Source: Leptospira sp. WS4.C2 (GTDB lineage Bacteria; Spirochaetota; Leptospiria; Leptospirales; Leptospiraceae). From it: a stretch of DNA of 64,000 nucleotides. Below, piece by piece: positions 51,519 through 60,604 of the stretch (position 1 is the stretch's first letter; every line of letters begins with the position of its first letter). Under the pieces are notes generated by a model that was not told where the DNA came from, made no database searches, and saw only the letters and a program-made list of their open reading frames with translations. The stretch spans positions 372,001 to 436,000 of the forward strand of contig NZ_CP162139.1 of the NCBI RefSeq assembly GCF_040833985.1, written 5' to 3'. The position numbers and the translations under genes were made by a program.

Positions 51519-52421
51519 ATGAAAAAGAAAGAAAAAAAAACGGAGATCAAACGCCTTGATTACAAACCTTCTAGATTCTATGTATTGGATCTGGAGATTT
51601 TTTCTGTTTCCAATCTGAGTCATCGTATTGGTGAAGATGCTCTGCCTGTCACACGTCGGTACAGTTTTTATCATCTTTTGATTGTCACAAGTGGAACATG
51701 TATGCATATGATTGATTTCAAATCGATCCATTGCAAACCACGATCACTGCTAATGATCCGACCTGGACAAGCGCATCGTTTTGGATTCAAACCAAAGTGG
51801 GAAGGTTGGATGGTTGTCTTTCGCCCTGATCTCATTGCAACCTCAAAAGAATCATCGAGTGATTCACAACCAGATTTTATCCTCCAGAATCTTCAGAACC
51901 ATTTAGAACTAACAGAAGGTGAACATCAAATCATCATCTCTGAAATTTTACAAATGTTAGAAGATACAAAGATAAAGGCTCCGACTGCGAAAATCCAAGA
52001 ATTACTTAGATACAAACTGTCTGCCTTACTTCTACGACTCTACATTTATGGAAACCAAAGGAAGGATGAAGATCGAAACAACTCAAAATCGATTCAAAGG
52101 TTTAGAGAATTCCAAAACCTTGTTGAGAAAAATTTTACAAAGTGGCAAAAGTTATCTACCTATGTCGAAGCCCTACAATGTTCCGAAAAAAGTTTATCAC
52201 GCGCAACGCAAGAAGCTGTTGGTATGAATGCAAAAGAATTTTTATCTTCTCGGATCAATTTGGAAGCCAAAAGACTGCTGGCTCATACGGAACTATCGGT
52301 GACTGCCATTGCTATCAGTTTAGGGTTTGATGAAGCGACAAATTTTATCAAATTTTTCAAACGTGAGGCAGATACCACACCCTTGAAGTTTCGAAGAAAA
52401 TTTGCAGCAGAGAAGCAATAA
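51519..52421 (+). CDS. AraC-family transcriptional regulator
   Basis: A 300-residue regulator with a lysine-rich N-terminus. The first half is a cupin-like AraC ligand domain (RRYSFYHLLIVTSGTCMHMIDFKSIHCKPRSLLMIRPGQAHRFGF). The C-terminal half is a full AraC DNA-binding domain: WQKLSTYVEALQCSEKSLSRATQEAVGMNAKEFLSSRINLEAKRLL (first HTH), then VTAIAISLGFDEATNFIKFFKREADTTPLKFRRK (second HTH). It diverges from the SnoaL-like gene and probably regulates it. Confidence 0.88.
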   Translation: MKKKEKKTEIKRLDYKPSRFYVLDLEIFSVSNLSHRIGEDALPVTRRYSFYHLLIVTSGTCMHMIDFKSIHCKPRSLLMIRPGQAHRFGFKPKWEGWMVVFRPDLIATSKESSSDSQPDFILQNLQNHLELTEGEHQIIISEILQMLEDTKIKAPTAKIQELLRYKLSALLLRLYIYGNQRKDEDRNNSKSIQRFREFQNLVEKNFTKWQKLSTYVEALQCSEKSLSRATQEAVGMNAKEFLSSRINLEAKRLLAHTELSVTAIAISLGFDEATNFIKFFKREADTTPLKFRRKFAAEKQ

Positions 52422-52512
52422 AAGGAAATCCATGTTCCAAACTAAAGTTCAAAACTTAGAAATATGGAACGGTTTTGTTCAAGTGCAAATAAAAAAGGTA
52501 TACCTGTTTTTT

Positions 52513-52581
52513 GGGGCACCTCGCCATCAAAAGTTTAAGTCTGAATTTATTGTGTAAGCGACCGGGCTTTTCGTTCCGATC
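52513..52581 (+). repeat. Dispersed intergenic repeat, copy D (truncated)
   Basis: GGGGCACCTCGCCATCAAAAGTTTAAG...AAGCGACCGGGCTTTTCGTTCCGATCG; the right end is missing. It shares 45 or more bases of its left arm with copy E. Confidence 0.7.
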
Positions 52582-52633
52582 GTTTCTTCTTTTTATCAAA
52601 CACGAGATGGATCAGTGAAATTCCGGAATAGAC

Positions 52634-52756
52634 CTACTTTTTCGCGGGAACCTGCTTTGCAGCAGTGGCCGCATCTTTTTTCCCTTTGGCAATAGCACTC
52701 TTTGCGTTTTTCTGCGATGTCTGTTTTGTTTTCGTTTTCGGATTTTTATCGCCCAT
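52634..52756 (-). CDS. Small Lys/Ala-rich conserved protein (40 residues)
   Basis: A 40-residue, highly basic protein, MGDKNPKTKTKQTSQK... to KQVPAKK, with ATG at 52756 preceded by AGGAG at four bases, a strong ribosome site. Proteins beginning MGDKNPK-x-K are found as small conserved proteins in many bacteria; function is unknown, but a nucleic-acid interaction is plausible from the charge. It lies in a stretch less A+T-rich than its surroundings, between repeat copies D and E. Confidence 0.6.
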   Translation of the reverse strand: MGDKNPKTKTKQTSQKNAKSAIAKGKKDAATAAKQVPAKK

Positions 52757-52972
52757 TTGGTCTCCTGACTCATCGGTCCGGGGCTTTGGTGGCCGCGCCG
52801 TAACTACAACCGAGAGGAAATCATCGATAACATCGGTTGTAAACAAGAAAACGCAAATGTGACACCCGTCGCCGTATGAACACTCGTGGCCGGCGATGGC
52901 GTTATGGAAATGAAAAAATCTACGGCTTCGGCACTGCAAAGAACATCTGTTAGCGAAAGCGTTTCCTCATGT

Positions 52973-53086
52973 GGGCACCTCGCAATCAAAAGTTTAAGTC
53001 CGAATTTTTTCTCTAAGCGACCGGGCTTTCCGTTCCAATCTTTTCGCATTCGCGAAAAGGATTTCCACTGCAATCCCTGGTGCGGG
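52973..53086 (+). repeat. Dispersed intergenic repeat, copy E
   Basis: GGGCACCTCGCAATCAAAAGTTTAAGTCC...GCGACCGGGCTTTCCGTTCCAATC, an internal hairpin around TTTTCGCATTCGCGAAAA, and CACTGCAATCCCTGGTGCGG. The IS target site is CTGC-AA-TCCCTGG here. Complete copy. Confidence 0.78.
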
Positions 53087-53186
53087 GTATGGTTTTGAAT
53101 TTAGACTTACTTTAAATATAACTAACAGTTGTTATCATTTATGAAAAGATTGTCATAAAAAGTAATCGATTTTAAGTTTCACTATG

Positions 53187-53477
53187 TTACTTAACATGAA
53201 TCCATATTTTTTTAGCCAGAATTTTTAGTTCACTGAAATCTTGGCACATCAGTGATTCTTTTTTCTTCCGAGACCAACCTTGCACTTGTTTTTCACGGTA
53301 AAATGCATGATCAATTCGCAAATATGCTTCAAAGTAAATTAATTTTACAGGCAATCGTTTTTTGGTGTAATTAGATCCCTCACCCCTTCGGTGTTGATCA
53401 AGTCTTCTGTTTAAATACTTCGTACTACCTGTGTAATACGATCCATCGGAACAAATTAAAATATACATATATCCCAT
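53187..53477 (-). CDS. GIY-YIG domain nuclease
   Basis: A 96-residue single-domain protein: MGYMYILICSDGSYYTGSTKYLNRRLDQHRRGEGSNYTKKRLPVKLIYFEAYLRIDHAFYREKQVQGW. The YxYIL...YYTG pattern, the Arg after it, and REKQ near the end are the GIY-YIG core, including the catalytic Tyr, Arg and Glu. Such small stand-alone members resemble the UvrC-like/homing-type nucleases often found with repeats. An inverted repeat lies immediately upstream on the minus strand. Start at first ATG or the third residue's ATG. Confidence 0.88.
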   Translation of the reverse strand: MGYMYILICSDGSYYTGSTKYLNRRLDQHRRGEGSNYTKKRLPVKLIYFEAYLRIDHAFYREKQVQGWSRKKKESLMCQDFSELKILAKKIWIHVK

Positions 53478-53510
53478 AAAAAGTATAAATGTCGTTTGGT
53501 GGAATCGTCG

Positions 53511-53628
53511 TTTCGATACGCTTCGCTACTCAACGACCGAAACGATGGCATTGGAGTAAACACTCAACACTCTCATCAATGACGACCCAAAAGGCAGAGC
53601 CTTGAGTAGGCCGAAGGCCGTATCGAAA
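53511..53628. repeat. Inverted repeat upstream of the GIY-YIG gene
   Basis: TTTCGATACGCTTCGCTACTCAA (53511-53533) and TTGAGTAGGCCGAAGGCCGTATCGAAA (53602-53628) are inverted copies with small insertions, separated by 68 bases. Each arm has an internal CTTCG/CGAAG palindrome. The 354-base gap between genes also holds repeat F and the mreB terminator. Confidence 0.7.
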
Positions 53629-53705
53629 GGCGAAATCTTCCTAACCATATAAGCTAAAAATAAATCATTATGGTTCTAATTAATTAAATCTATACCAACC
53701 AAACC

Positions 53706-53777
53706 TCGCGCCCCGGATAGAAGCGGAAATCCTTTGCGAAAGCAAAGATTGGAGCGGATAGCCGGAACTGTGCGCCC
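53706..53777 (-). repeat. Dispersed intergenic repeat, copy F
   Basis: Near-identical to copy C; GCGCCCCGGATAGAAGCGG, a CCTTTGCGAAAGCAAAG hairpin, and GTGCGCCC. It abuts the mreB terminator. Confidence 0.75.
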
Positions 53778-53809
53778 AAAAAAAAAGGGAACCAAAGGCT
53801 CCCTTTTTT
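53778..53809 (-). terminator. mreB terminator
   Basis: AAAAAAGGGA...TCCCTTTTTT form a long stem on the minus strand, followed by a T-run. Confidence 0.88.
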
Positions 53810-53831
53810 CACCAATCCATGTAACCGAAGT

Positions 53832-54854
53832 TTAACGGATTCCTGGTTTGATGTATTTCAATTCATCCAAGTAACGACCGGTTCCGAGCACCACACAAGT
53901 CAGTGGGTTTTCGGCACGGAAGACCGGAACTCCAGTTTCTTTGGTGAGGTAGTGTTCGAGACCACGAAGGAGGCAACCACCACCAGTGAGGACGATACCA
54001 CGTTCCACGATATCGGCGGCAAGTTCTGGAGGAGTGCGTTCCAAAACGGATTTGATCCCGTCTAGGATTTCGTCTGTTGGTTCTTTGAGGGCTTTACGGA
54101 TTTCGTTCGAGTCGAGTTCGAGGGTGCGTGGGAGTCCTGAGATGGCGTCACGGCCTTTCACTTCCATCGTGTCGACACGTTTGTCAGCGAAAGCATTTCC
54201 GATCGTGAGTTTGATGTCCTCGGCAGTTCTCTCTCCCACCACTAGGTTGTATTGGTTACGGAGGTATTTGACAATGGCTTCATCAAATTCGTCACCACCT
54301 GTACGGATGGACTCAGCGATTACCATACCACCGAGAGAGATCACAGCGATTTCTGTAGTTCCCCCGCCGATATCAACGATCATGTTTCCAGCAGGTTCAT
54401 GGATCGGGATGTTGGCTCCAATGGCTGCGGCGAGTGCTTCTTCGATAAGGAAAATTTCGCGGGCTCCGGCTTGTTCTGCGGATTCCCGAACGGCCCGTCT
54501 TTCTACTTCGGTAATTCCCGAAGGAACTCCGATGACGATCCGCGGTTTTACAAATGTAGTGCGATTGTGAACTTTAGCGATGAAGTAACGAATCATCTTT
54601 TCTACAGTTTCGAAGTCGGCGATGACCCCGTCTTTCATGGGACGAATGGCAACGATGTCACCAGGAGTTCTTCCTAGCATTCGTTTGGCCTCTTGGCCAA
54701 CGGCAAGGACCCGACCCGTAGAGGCCTGGACTGCCACGACCGACGGTTCGGATAGGACGATTCCTTGTCCTTTCACATGTACGAGCGTGTTCGCGGTTCC
54801 CAAATCGATTCCCATATCGTTCGAGAAAAGTCCATAGAGGTTATCAAATATCAT
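53832..54854 (-). CDS. mreB: MreB, actin-like cell-shape protein
   Basis: A 340-residue actin homologue: [12 protein letters not shown] (phosphate 1), [16 protein letters not shown] (phosphate 2), and [13 protein letters not shown] (adenosine) motifs. It directs cell-wall synthesis along the long axis of the cell; in leptospires this supports the helical rod. Divergent from the Ppx/GppA-type gene. Its usual partners mreC/mreD are not in this window. Full length and typical. Confidence 0.95.
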   Translation of the reverse strand: MIFDNLYGLFSNDMGIDLGTANTLVHVKGQGIVLSEPSVVAVQASTGRVLAVGQEAKRMLGRTPGDIVAIRPMKDGVIADFETVEKMIRYFIAKVHNRTTFVKPRIVIGVPSGITEVERRAVRESAEQAGAREIFLIEEALAAAIGANIPIHEPAGNMIVDIGGGTTEIAVISLGGMVIAESIRTGGDEFDEAIVKYLRNQYNLVVGERTAEDIKLTIGNAFADKRVDTMEVKGRDAISGLPRTLELDSNEIRKALKEPTDEILDGIKSVLERTPPELAADIVERGIVLTGGGCLLRGLEHYLTKETGVPVFRAENPLTCVVLGTGRYLDELKYIKPGIR

Positions 54855-54998
54855 ATCAGATCCTGGTGAAAGAAGTACGAAAGGGGGAATTTCAGGTGGG
54901 TTAACACCAAAATAATATAATTCTACCCGTTCCCCATAATTTTCGGCTGGTTTTTGCTTTCAACCGTAAAAATTTTCGGTACGCTTGTAAGATACAAA

Positions 54999-56600
54999 AT
55001 GCTTCCTTTCTCACAAATCTTAAGAAAACCCAATCCCGCATTTCGCACGGAAAAGATACTCGCTGCCATTGATTTAGGCACAAATTCTTTCCATATCGTC
55101 GTCGTAAAACTAAGACCGGACGGTACACTCGAATATCTAACCAAAGAAAAGGAATCCGTAAGACTGGGAAGCGGTAGCAGTGATTATGCGGTCATTCAGG
55201 AAGATGCCATGGAAAGAGGGATCGCTTGCCTCAAACGGTTTCAGTCCCTTGCTGACTCCTACAAGGCCGAAATTCGAGCCGTTGCCACAAGTGCCCTAAG
55301 GGAAGCCGAGAACCGCCAGGTATTTCTAAACCGAGCAGAGAGGGAAACAGGAATCCAAATCCAAGTGATCTCAGGAAACGAGGAAGCACGCCTCATTTAT
55401 CTGGGGATATTGCAAGGCCTACCGGTTTATGACAAACGAATCCTACTCATTGACATTGGGGGAGGGAGTACAGAACTCCTCATTGGGGAAAAGGGAGAGA
55501 TTCTTTTTTCCACCAGTTTGAAACTCGGAGCCATTCGTTTAACAGAAAAGTATTTAAAGAAAGATCCTTTGAGTGCCACTGATATGCAGAAGTGTCGGAT
55601 TCACATTGAATCTGTGTTATCTGCTTTTTTGCCTCAGATTGAAACTTGGAAACCCTTTCTGGTTGTGGGAAGTTCGGGAACCATCTCCTCTGTGGCTTCC
55701 ATTGTTTTAGAAAAAAAGATGGAAAAAAGGGACAGATTGAACGGAACAGAAATCACAATCGATCAGTTTAAAGAGGCCCGCAAACAAGTATTAGATGCAG
55801 ATAGTATCAAAAAAAGATTAAAAATTCCTGGCCTTGATGCCAAACGTGGGGATATCATTGTAGGTGGGATTTTGGTTTTGGATGAGGTTCTGCAAAGGAT
55901 CAAAGCTCCATCCATTACGGTGAGTGATTTTGCTCTTCGCGAAGGAATTGTGTATGATACAATTGAATCTTGGTATAGGCAAACAGACACTTCCCTTCCT
56001 CCTTTAGATAATATTCGGGAAAAAGCAATCAAAACCGTTGCCAACCTTTATCCTGCCGGAAAACAGCATGCGGCGGCAGTGGCAAAGATCACCTTGCAGA
56101 TGTTTGATGATTTGAAAGATTTACACAAACTAGGAAATTTGGAACGTGATTATTTGGAGACTGCATGTTACTTGCACCAAGTGGGGTTATGTATTTCTCA
56201 TCACAATTACCACAAACATAGTTATTATATCATTAAAAACTCAGAAGCGATGGTTGGTTTTTCCAATGCGGAAATCGAAATCATTGCCCTTCTTGCCCGT
56301 TATCATAGAAAAGGTGGTCCCAAAGGAAAACACGAAGAATTCAAAGCTTTACGAGTAGAAGACCAAGTTCTTGTGAAAAAATTGGCGGCCTTCCTTCGCA
56401 TTGGAGATGGACTGGATCGTTCGGAAAAATCAATCATCGAACGCCTGGATGCTGTGGCGGAAAAGGGAAAGGTCCTTTGTCGGTTGTATCATAAAAAGGG
56501 AACTGATCCCAATTTAGAAATTTGGTCGGTTGCCGAAAAAAAAGATCTTTTTGAAGAAACCTATGGTGTATCCTTAGAGTTCCAAACCTTTACCTTATGA
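54999..56600 (+). CDS. Ppx/GppA-family phosphatase
   Basis: A 533-residue protein with an actin-like ASKHA N-terminal part: AAIDLGTNSFHIVVVKL, LLIDIGGGSTELLIGE, VVGSSGTISSVAS, and a C-terminal HD-like helical domain (YLETACYLHQVGLCISHHNYHKHSYYII). Exopolyphosphatase/pppGpp phosphohydrolase family; the exact substrate cannot be told from sequence. The ATG at 54999 (MLPFSQIL) is preferred; a longer TTG frame begins at 54954. It overlaps the next gene by four bases, so expression should be coupled. Confidence 0.88.
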   Translation: MLPFSQILRKPNPAFRTEKILAAIDLGTNSFHIVVVKLRPDGTLEYLTKEKESVRLGSGSSDYAVIQEDAMERGIACLKRFQSLADSYKAEIRAVATSALREAENRQVFLNRAERETGIQIQVISGNEEARLIYLGILQGLPVYDKRILLIDIGGGSTELLIGEKGEILFSTSLKLGAIRLTEKYLKKDPLSATDMQKCRIHIESVLSAFLPQIETWKPFLVVGSSGTISSVASIVLEKKMEKRDRLNGTEITIDQFKEARKQVLDADSIKKRLKIPGLDAKRGDIIVGGILVLDEVLQRIKAPSITVSDFALREGIVYDTIESWYRQTDTSLPPLDNIREKAIKTVANLYPAGKQHAAAVAKITLQMFDDLKDLHKLGNLERDYLETACYLHQVGLCISHHNYHKHSYYIIKNSEAMVGFSNAEIEIIALLARYHRKGGPKGKHEEFKALRVEDQVLVKKLAAFLRIGDGLDRSEKSIIERLDAVAEKGKVLCRLYHKKGTDPNLEIWSVAEKKDLFEETYGVSLEFQTFTL

Positions 56601-59167
56601 AATTCTATTTTAGAATCGTCTTTGTTCTCTTTATTTATTTTCCCATCTCGCTTTGGGCTTTGCCAGTGGATCTTACAAAAAACTGGAATGTCAAAAAGGG
56701 TTGGTTGGAATCAGAAGTTCCTACAGGTGTCGGTTGGATTCCTTTAGAATCCCTTCCTCTTGTTTCTATCAAGTCTCAGTTAGATTTTCCCGATGGAATT
56801 TTACAAAAAATCACAATGGTAAAACCATTTCTTTTATCAGAAATTGATTTTAAGGAAACGGAATCAGATTCTTTTGCATTACATATACCGTATCTTTCCA
56901 ATGTGTACAAAGTGTACATAAATGGAGATTTAGTCGCTGGTAGCGGGGTCGTAGAAAATGATCGTATCATCGAGAGTGGGTACAAAAGAAACATTCTGAT
57001 CAAACTATCTCGGAATTTGTTGCGAGTCGGAAAAAATGAAATCAGAGTCCTTCTTGCATCAGAATCGGGTGAAGAATTAAATTTCTATAAAGTTTTTAAT
57101 GATTTTGGTTCATCAATTGATCGTTATGCGGTTTTGGAAAAAGTTGAGGATGAATATGCAACCTTTATGTTGTTATTTTTATACTTTTTTGTTGGAATTT
57201 ATCATGGTTTGTTCTATTGGAAACGCCGTAATGAAACATACAATCTTTACTTTGCTCTCTTTGCCGTATTTTTATCCGCTTATATGTATTTTAGATCCCA
57301 GGCCATCTACCAGTGGGATGTGGATCCGTTTACCACTACAAAAATAGAATACTTTATCGTATTTTTGACACCCACCTGGCTTTTGTTATTCGTAGATACT
57401 TTTTTTCGTAAACGAATTAGCCTCATCACAAAAGGGTATTTTGGATTCAGTTTCATTTTGGCGGTCTTACAAATTTTTGTGAACCGAGCTAGTTCCGTGA
57501 TGCTTTTGCGAGTCTGGCAAGGATCAGTTTTGGCATTTAGTGTGGTTTTGTTTTATATTACAGTCCGCGCTGTTATGAAAAACAATAAAGACGCCAAACG
57601 TTTGTTGATTGGAATTTTCTTTCTAATGTTTACAGCCATATGGGATATTTTGGGTGCTTCGGGAATGATCCCCATTCAAAATTTAAATTTATCAAGATTC
57701 GGATTTTTATTCTTTGTGCTTGGGATTGCTGTCGTGCTGGCCAATCGTTTTTTAAGTGTCCATAAACAAGTAGAAGAGTTGAATGCCAACTTAGAAAGAA
57801 AGGTAGTCCAACGGACAAACGAATTACAAGAAACTCTCACTCGAGTTCAGGAGTTAAAAATCCAACAAGATGGGGATTATTTTTTAACATCGTTACTGCT
57901 TGATCCACTGAACGACTCCAAAAAGTCCCATTCTGAAATGATTGGAATCCAATCCTATACCAAACAAAAAAAAGAGTTCGAGTTCAAAGGAAAAATCAAA
58001 GAGATTGGGGGAGACCTCATCATCTGTGATGACATTGTTCTCAATGGTAAAAAATACTTCGTTTTTATCAACGGAGATGCGATGGGTAAGTCCATCCAAG
58101 GTGCAGGAGGCGCCCTCGTGTTAGGTGTTGTGTTTTTATCATTTATCAAACGCACACAACTGCTATTGGAAAGTCAGTCTAAATCTCCAGAACGATGGAT
58201 CAAAGAATGTTTTTACGAACTCCAAACCATATTTGAATCCTTCGACGGATCTATGCTCGTGTCTGTTGTCCTAGGCCTTGTGGAAGAGGAAACAGGAGTT
58301 TTGTATTATCTCAACGCCGAACATCCTTGGACCGTTTTGTACAGGGATGGAGTTGCTTCCTTTATTGAAGAAGAATTGGAACTTCGTAAAATTGGAACCA
58401 AAGGAATGGCTGGAAATGTGCGCATCCGAGTTTTTGTTTTAGAACAAGGGGATGTTCTTTTTATCGGTTCGGATGGTCGGGATGATTTGATTTTGGAAAC
58501 GGGATCTGATGGATCGCGTGTGATGAACGAGGATGAAACCAAATTTTTACAAGTGGTTGGCGAGTCGAAAGGGGAATTGGAACAAATTGTGCAAAACCTC
58601 CAATTAATTGGAAGTTTTTCTGATGATTTGACCTTACTACGATTGGAATGGATGGGTTCCGCCAAAAGGATGAGTTCCTCTTCACTGACATCAGTGGGAT
58701 CAGATCATTTTTTATATTCCGAACTTCAATCAGTATTGGAATCAGGGAATGCGGAAGAAACTTACTCAACCATAGAACGAATGTTAAACAATGAAAATTT
58801 GGAAGATGATGTGCGAATCAATTTACTTCGCGAAAAATCTCGCATTTCCCTTTTATTGAAACGATTTGATTCCGCTGTAGAATCTTTGGAATCCATTTTT
58901 CCTTATTTTGTTACCGACAATGAAATTCTATTACAATTGAGTTATGCCTACCGAAAATCAAAGAATGTACGTAAGGCGGTGGAAATTGGAGAGAGGTTAC
59001 GAGCGAGGGATCCAAAACACATTCGAAATCTTATTAATTTAGTAGAATGTTACAGACTTCTAAAAAACAAAGAACGAGCTCGTAAAATTTTGGAACGACT
59101 GGGAACACTTGCTCCCGGAAATTCTCAATATTTGAAACTAAAAGAAGTTTTGGACAAAGAACTTTAG
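56597..59167 (+). CDS. 7TM-DISM and SpoIIE-phosphatase protein with TPR-like tail
   Basis: An 856-residue membrane protein. Signal peptide, then a periplasmic 7TMR-DISM extracellular-type domain (residues ~30-180), about seven membrane helices (~190-385), a short coiled coil, then a PP2C/SpoIIE-type phosphatase domain (GKIKEIGGDLIICDDI...VFINGDAMGKSIQGAGGALVLGVVF, with GSDGRDDL), and a TPR-like tail (~720-856). Such proteins control partner-switching anti-anti-sigma pathways, but no partner is seen here. Overlaps the Ppx/GppA stop. Confidence 0.87.
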   Translation: MKFYFRIVFVLFIYFPISLWALPVDLTKNWNVKKGWLESEVPTGVGWIPLESLPLVSIKSQLDFPDGILQKITMVKPFLLSEIDFKETESDSFALHIPYLSNVYKVYINGDLVAGSGVVENDRIIESGYKRNILIKLSRNLLRVGKNEIRVLLASESGEELNFYKVFNDFGSSIDRYAVLEKVEDEYATFMLLFLYFFVGIYHGLFYWKRRNETYNLYFALFAVFLSAYMYFRSQAIYQWDVDPFTTTKIEYFIVFLTPTWLLLFVDTFFRKRISLITKGYFGFSFILAVLQIFVNRASSVMLLRVWQGSVLAFSVVLFYITVRAVMKNNKDAKRLLIGIFFLMFTAIWDILGASGMIPIQNLNLSRFGFLFFVLGIAVVLANRFLSVHKQVEELNANLERKVVQRTNELQETLTRVQELKIQQDGDYFLTSLLLDPLNDSKKSHSEMIGIQSYTKQKKEFEFKGKIKEIGGDLIICDDIVLNGKKYFVFINGDAMGKSIQGAGGALVLGVVFLSFIKRTQLLLESQSKSPERWIKECFYELQTIFESFDGSMLVSVVLGLVEEETGVLYYLNAEHPWTVLYRDGVASFIEEELELRKIGTKGMAGNVRIRVFVLEQGDVLFIGSDGRDDLILETGSDGSRVMNEDETKFLQVVGESKGELEQIVQNLQLIGSFSDDLTLLRLEWMGSAKRMSSSSLTSVGSDHFLYSELQSVLESGNAEETYSTIERMLNNENLEDDVRINLLREKSRISLLLKRFDSAVESLESIFPYFVTDNEILLQLSYAYRKSKNVRKAVEIGERLRARDPKHIRNLINLVECYRLLKNKERARKILERLGTLAPGNSQYLKLKEVLDKEL

Positions 59168-59217
59168 TTTGCAGAATTTCCTTGGGATTGGTGAATAGAT
59201 CAGAATAAGGAAATAGA

Positions 59218-60435
59218 ATGGATTTTAAGTTCTCTACATATCATGTTTTTGTAGTTGGTTTACTGGCTTTTTTGCAATTCACAGTTGTCCTTGATTTTAT
59301 GATCCTCTCTCCGCTTGGAGTTTTGGTCATGAAAGAATTACAGATTTCAACACAACAGTTTGGATTTGTAGTGTCAGCTTATGCGTTCAGTGCAGGTGTT
59401 TCTGGAATCCTTGCTGCTGGTTTTGCGGATCGTTTCGATCGCAAAAAGATGTTACTATTTTTTTACATAGGATTTGTAGTCGCTACCTTTCTATGCGGAA
59501 TCGCAACTAGTTATTTCTTTTTATTTGGTGCTCGCATCTTAACTGGGGTTTTTGCAGGGGTCATTTCCTCCATATCCTTTGCCATTGTTGCCGACTTATT
59601 TCCTCTCCAAGTAAGAGGTAGGGTTATGGGCTTTATCATGACTGCCTTTGCGGCAAGCCAAGTTTTTGGACTTCCGATTGGAATTTTTATCTCCAACTTA
59701 TGGGGATGGCAGTCTCCTTTTTTGATGATTGCTGGTATTAGTGGAACTGTTGGGTTTGTGATTGTTTTCTTTTTAAAACCACTCACCACTCATTTGGATA
59801 ATAAAACGGAAAGACATGCTTTTTTGCATTTGGTGAAAACTCTCACGGAACCTAAATACTTTCCTGCGTATATTGCAACGACCTTACTTGCTACCGGTGG
59901 ATTTATGCTGATGCCTTTCGGCTCTGCCTTTTCTGTTCACAATTTGGGAGTAAAATTAGAAGATTTACCTTTGGTTTATATGGTCACAGGAGTTGTTTCT
60001 ATGTTAGGTGGTCCACTCATGGGTAGATTGAGTGATTGGATCGGAAAATACAAAATGTTTGTAATTGCTTCACTTTTTGCTTCTGTGATCATCATATTCT
60101 ACACAAAAATGCAGATCACTCCTTTGCCAATGGTCATTTTTATCAATTCCATTCTTTTTGTATTTGTGGCAGCACGAATGATTTCTGCCAATGCGCTCAC
60201 CTCAGCCGTTCCCGACTTACACGACCGTGGTGCCTTTATGGCGATCAGTTCATCCGTCCAACAGATCTCTGGTGGGATTGCAGCCACTGTTGCGGGCCTC
60301 ATCGTTGTACAAACTTCTAGTGGTTATATGGAAAATTATGAAACATTAGGTTATGTTGTCGCAGCGGCCATATTGATTACCGTGATCTTAATGTACAATG
60401 TGAACCGAATCGCTTTGAGTAAACACTCAAACTAA
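59218..60435 (+). CDS. Major facilitator superfamily transporter
   Basis: A 405-residue protein with 12 predicted helices. The MFS motif A loop is GFADRFDRKKM (residues ~65-75) after helix 2, repeated as GRLSDWIGKYKM (~270). It looks like a drug/sugar-type efflux or import carrier; substrate unknown. Begins 50 bases after the phosphatase gene; a strong terminator follows. Confidence 0.9.
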   Translation: MDFKFSTYHVFVVGLLAFLQFTVVLDFMILSPLGVLVMKELQISTQQFGFVVSAYAFSAGVSGILAAGFADRFDRKKMLLFFYIGFVVATFLCGIATSYFFLFGARILTGVFAGVISSISFAIVADLFPLQVRGRVMGFIMTAFAASQVFGLPIGIFISNLWGWQSPFLMIAGISGTVGFVIVFFLKPLTTHLDNKTERHAFLHLVKTLTEPKYFPAYIATTLLATGGFMLMPFGSAFSVHNLGVKLEDLPLVYMVTGVVSMLGGPLMGRLSDWIGKYKMFVIASLFASVIIIFYTKMQITPLPMVIFINSILFVFVAARMISANALTSAVPDLHDRGAFMAISSSVQQISGGIAATVAGLIVVQTSSGYMENYETLGYVVAAAILITVILMYNVNRIALSKHSN

Positions 60436-60550
60436 AAAATGGTTTGCTTTGGTGAATGAGTTGTTTGGCAGGAAACGTGCTGCTCCCAGTTGATTTTATT
60501 CACTAAAAAAACGCAGCCGAGTTTGATTGAAACAGAAAATTCAGTCAATC

Positions 60551-60591
60551 ACGGTGGGAGAATTAAATTCCCCCGCCGTTTTTGTTTTTAA
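60551..60591. terminator. Terminator between MFS and pepA genes
   Basis: ACGGTGGGAGAATT pairs with AATTCCCCCGCCGT (one mismatch and a G-T pair), followed by TTTTTGTTTTT. It fits the plus-strand MFS gene; A-rich sequence is absent on the minus side. Confidence 0.85.
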
Positions 60592-60604
60592 TTGGTTAGG
60601 CTAT

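Noticed and set aside
52804..53073. Minus-strand open frame across repeat copy E
   Set aside because: It begins inside the repeat and shows no recognisable family or ribosome site; probably a by-product of the repeat.
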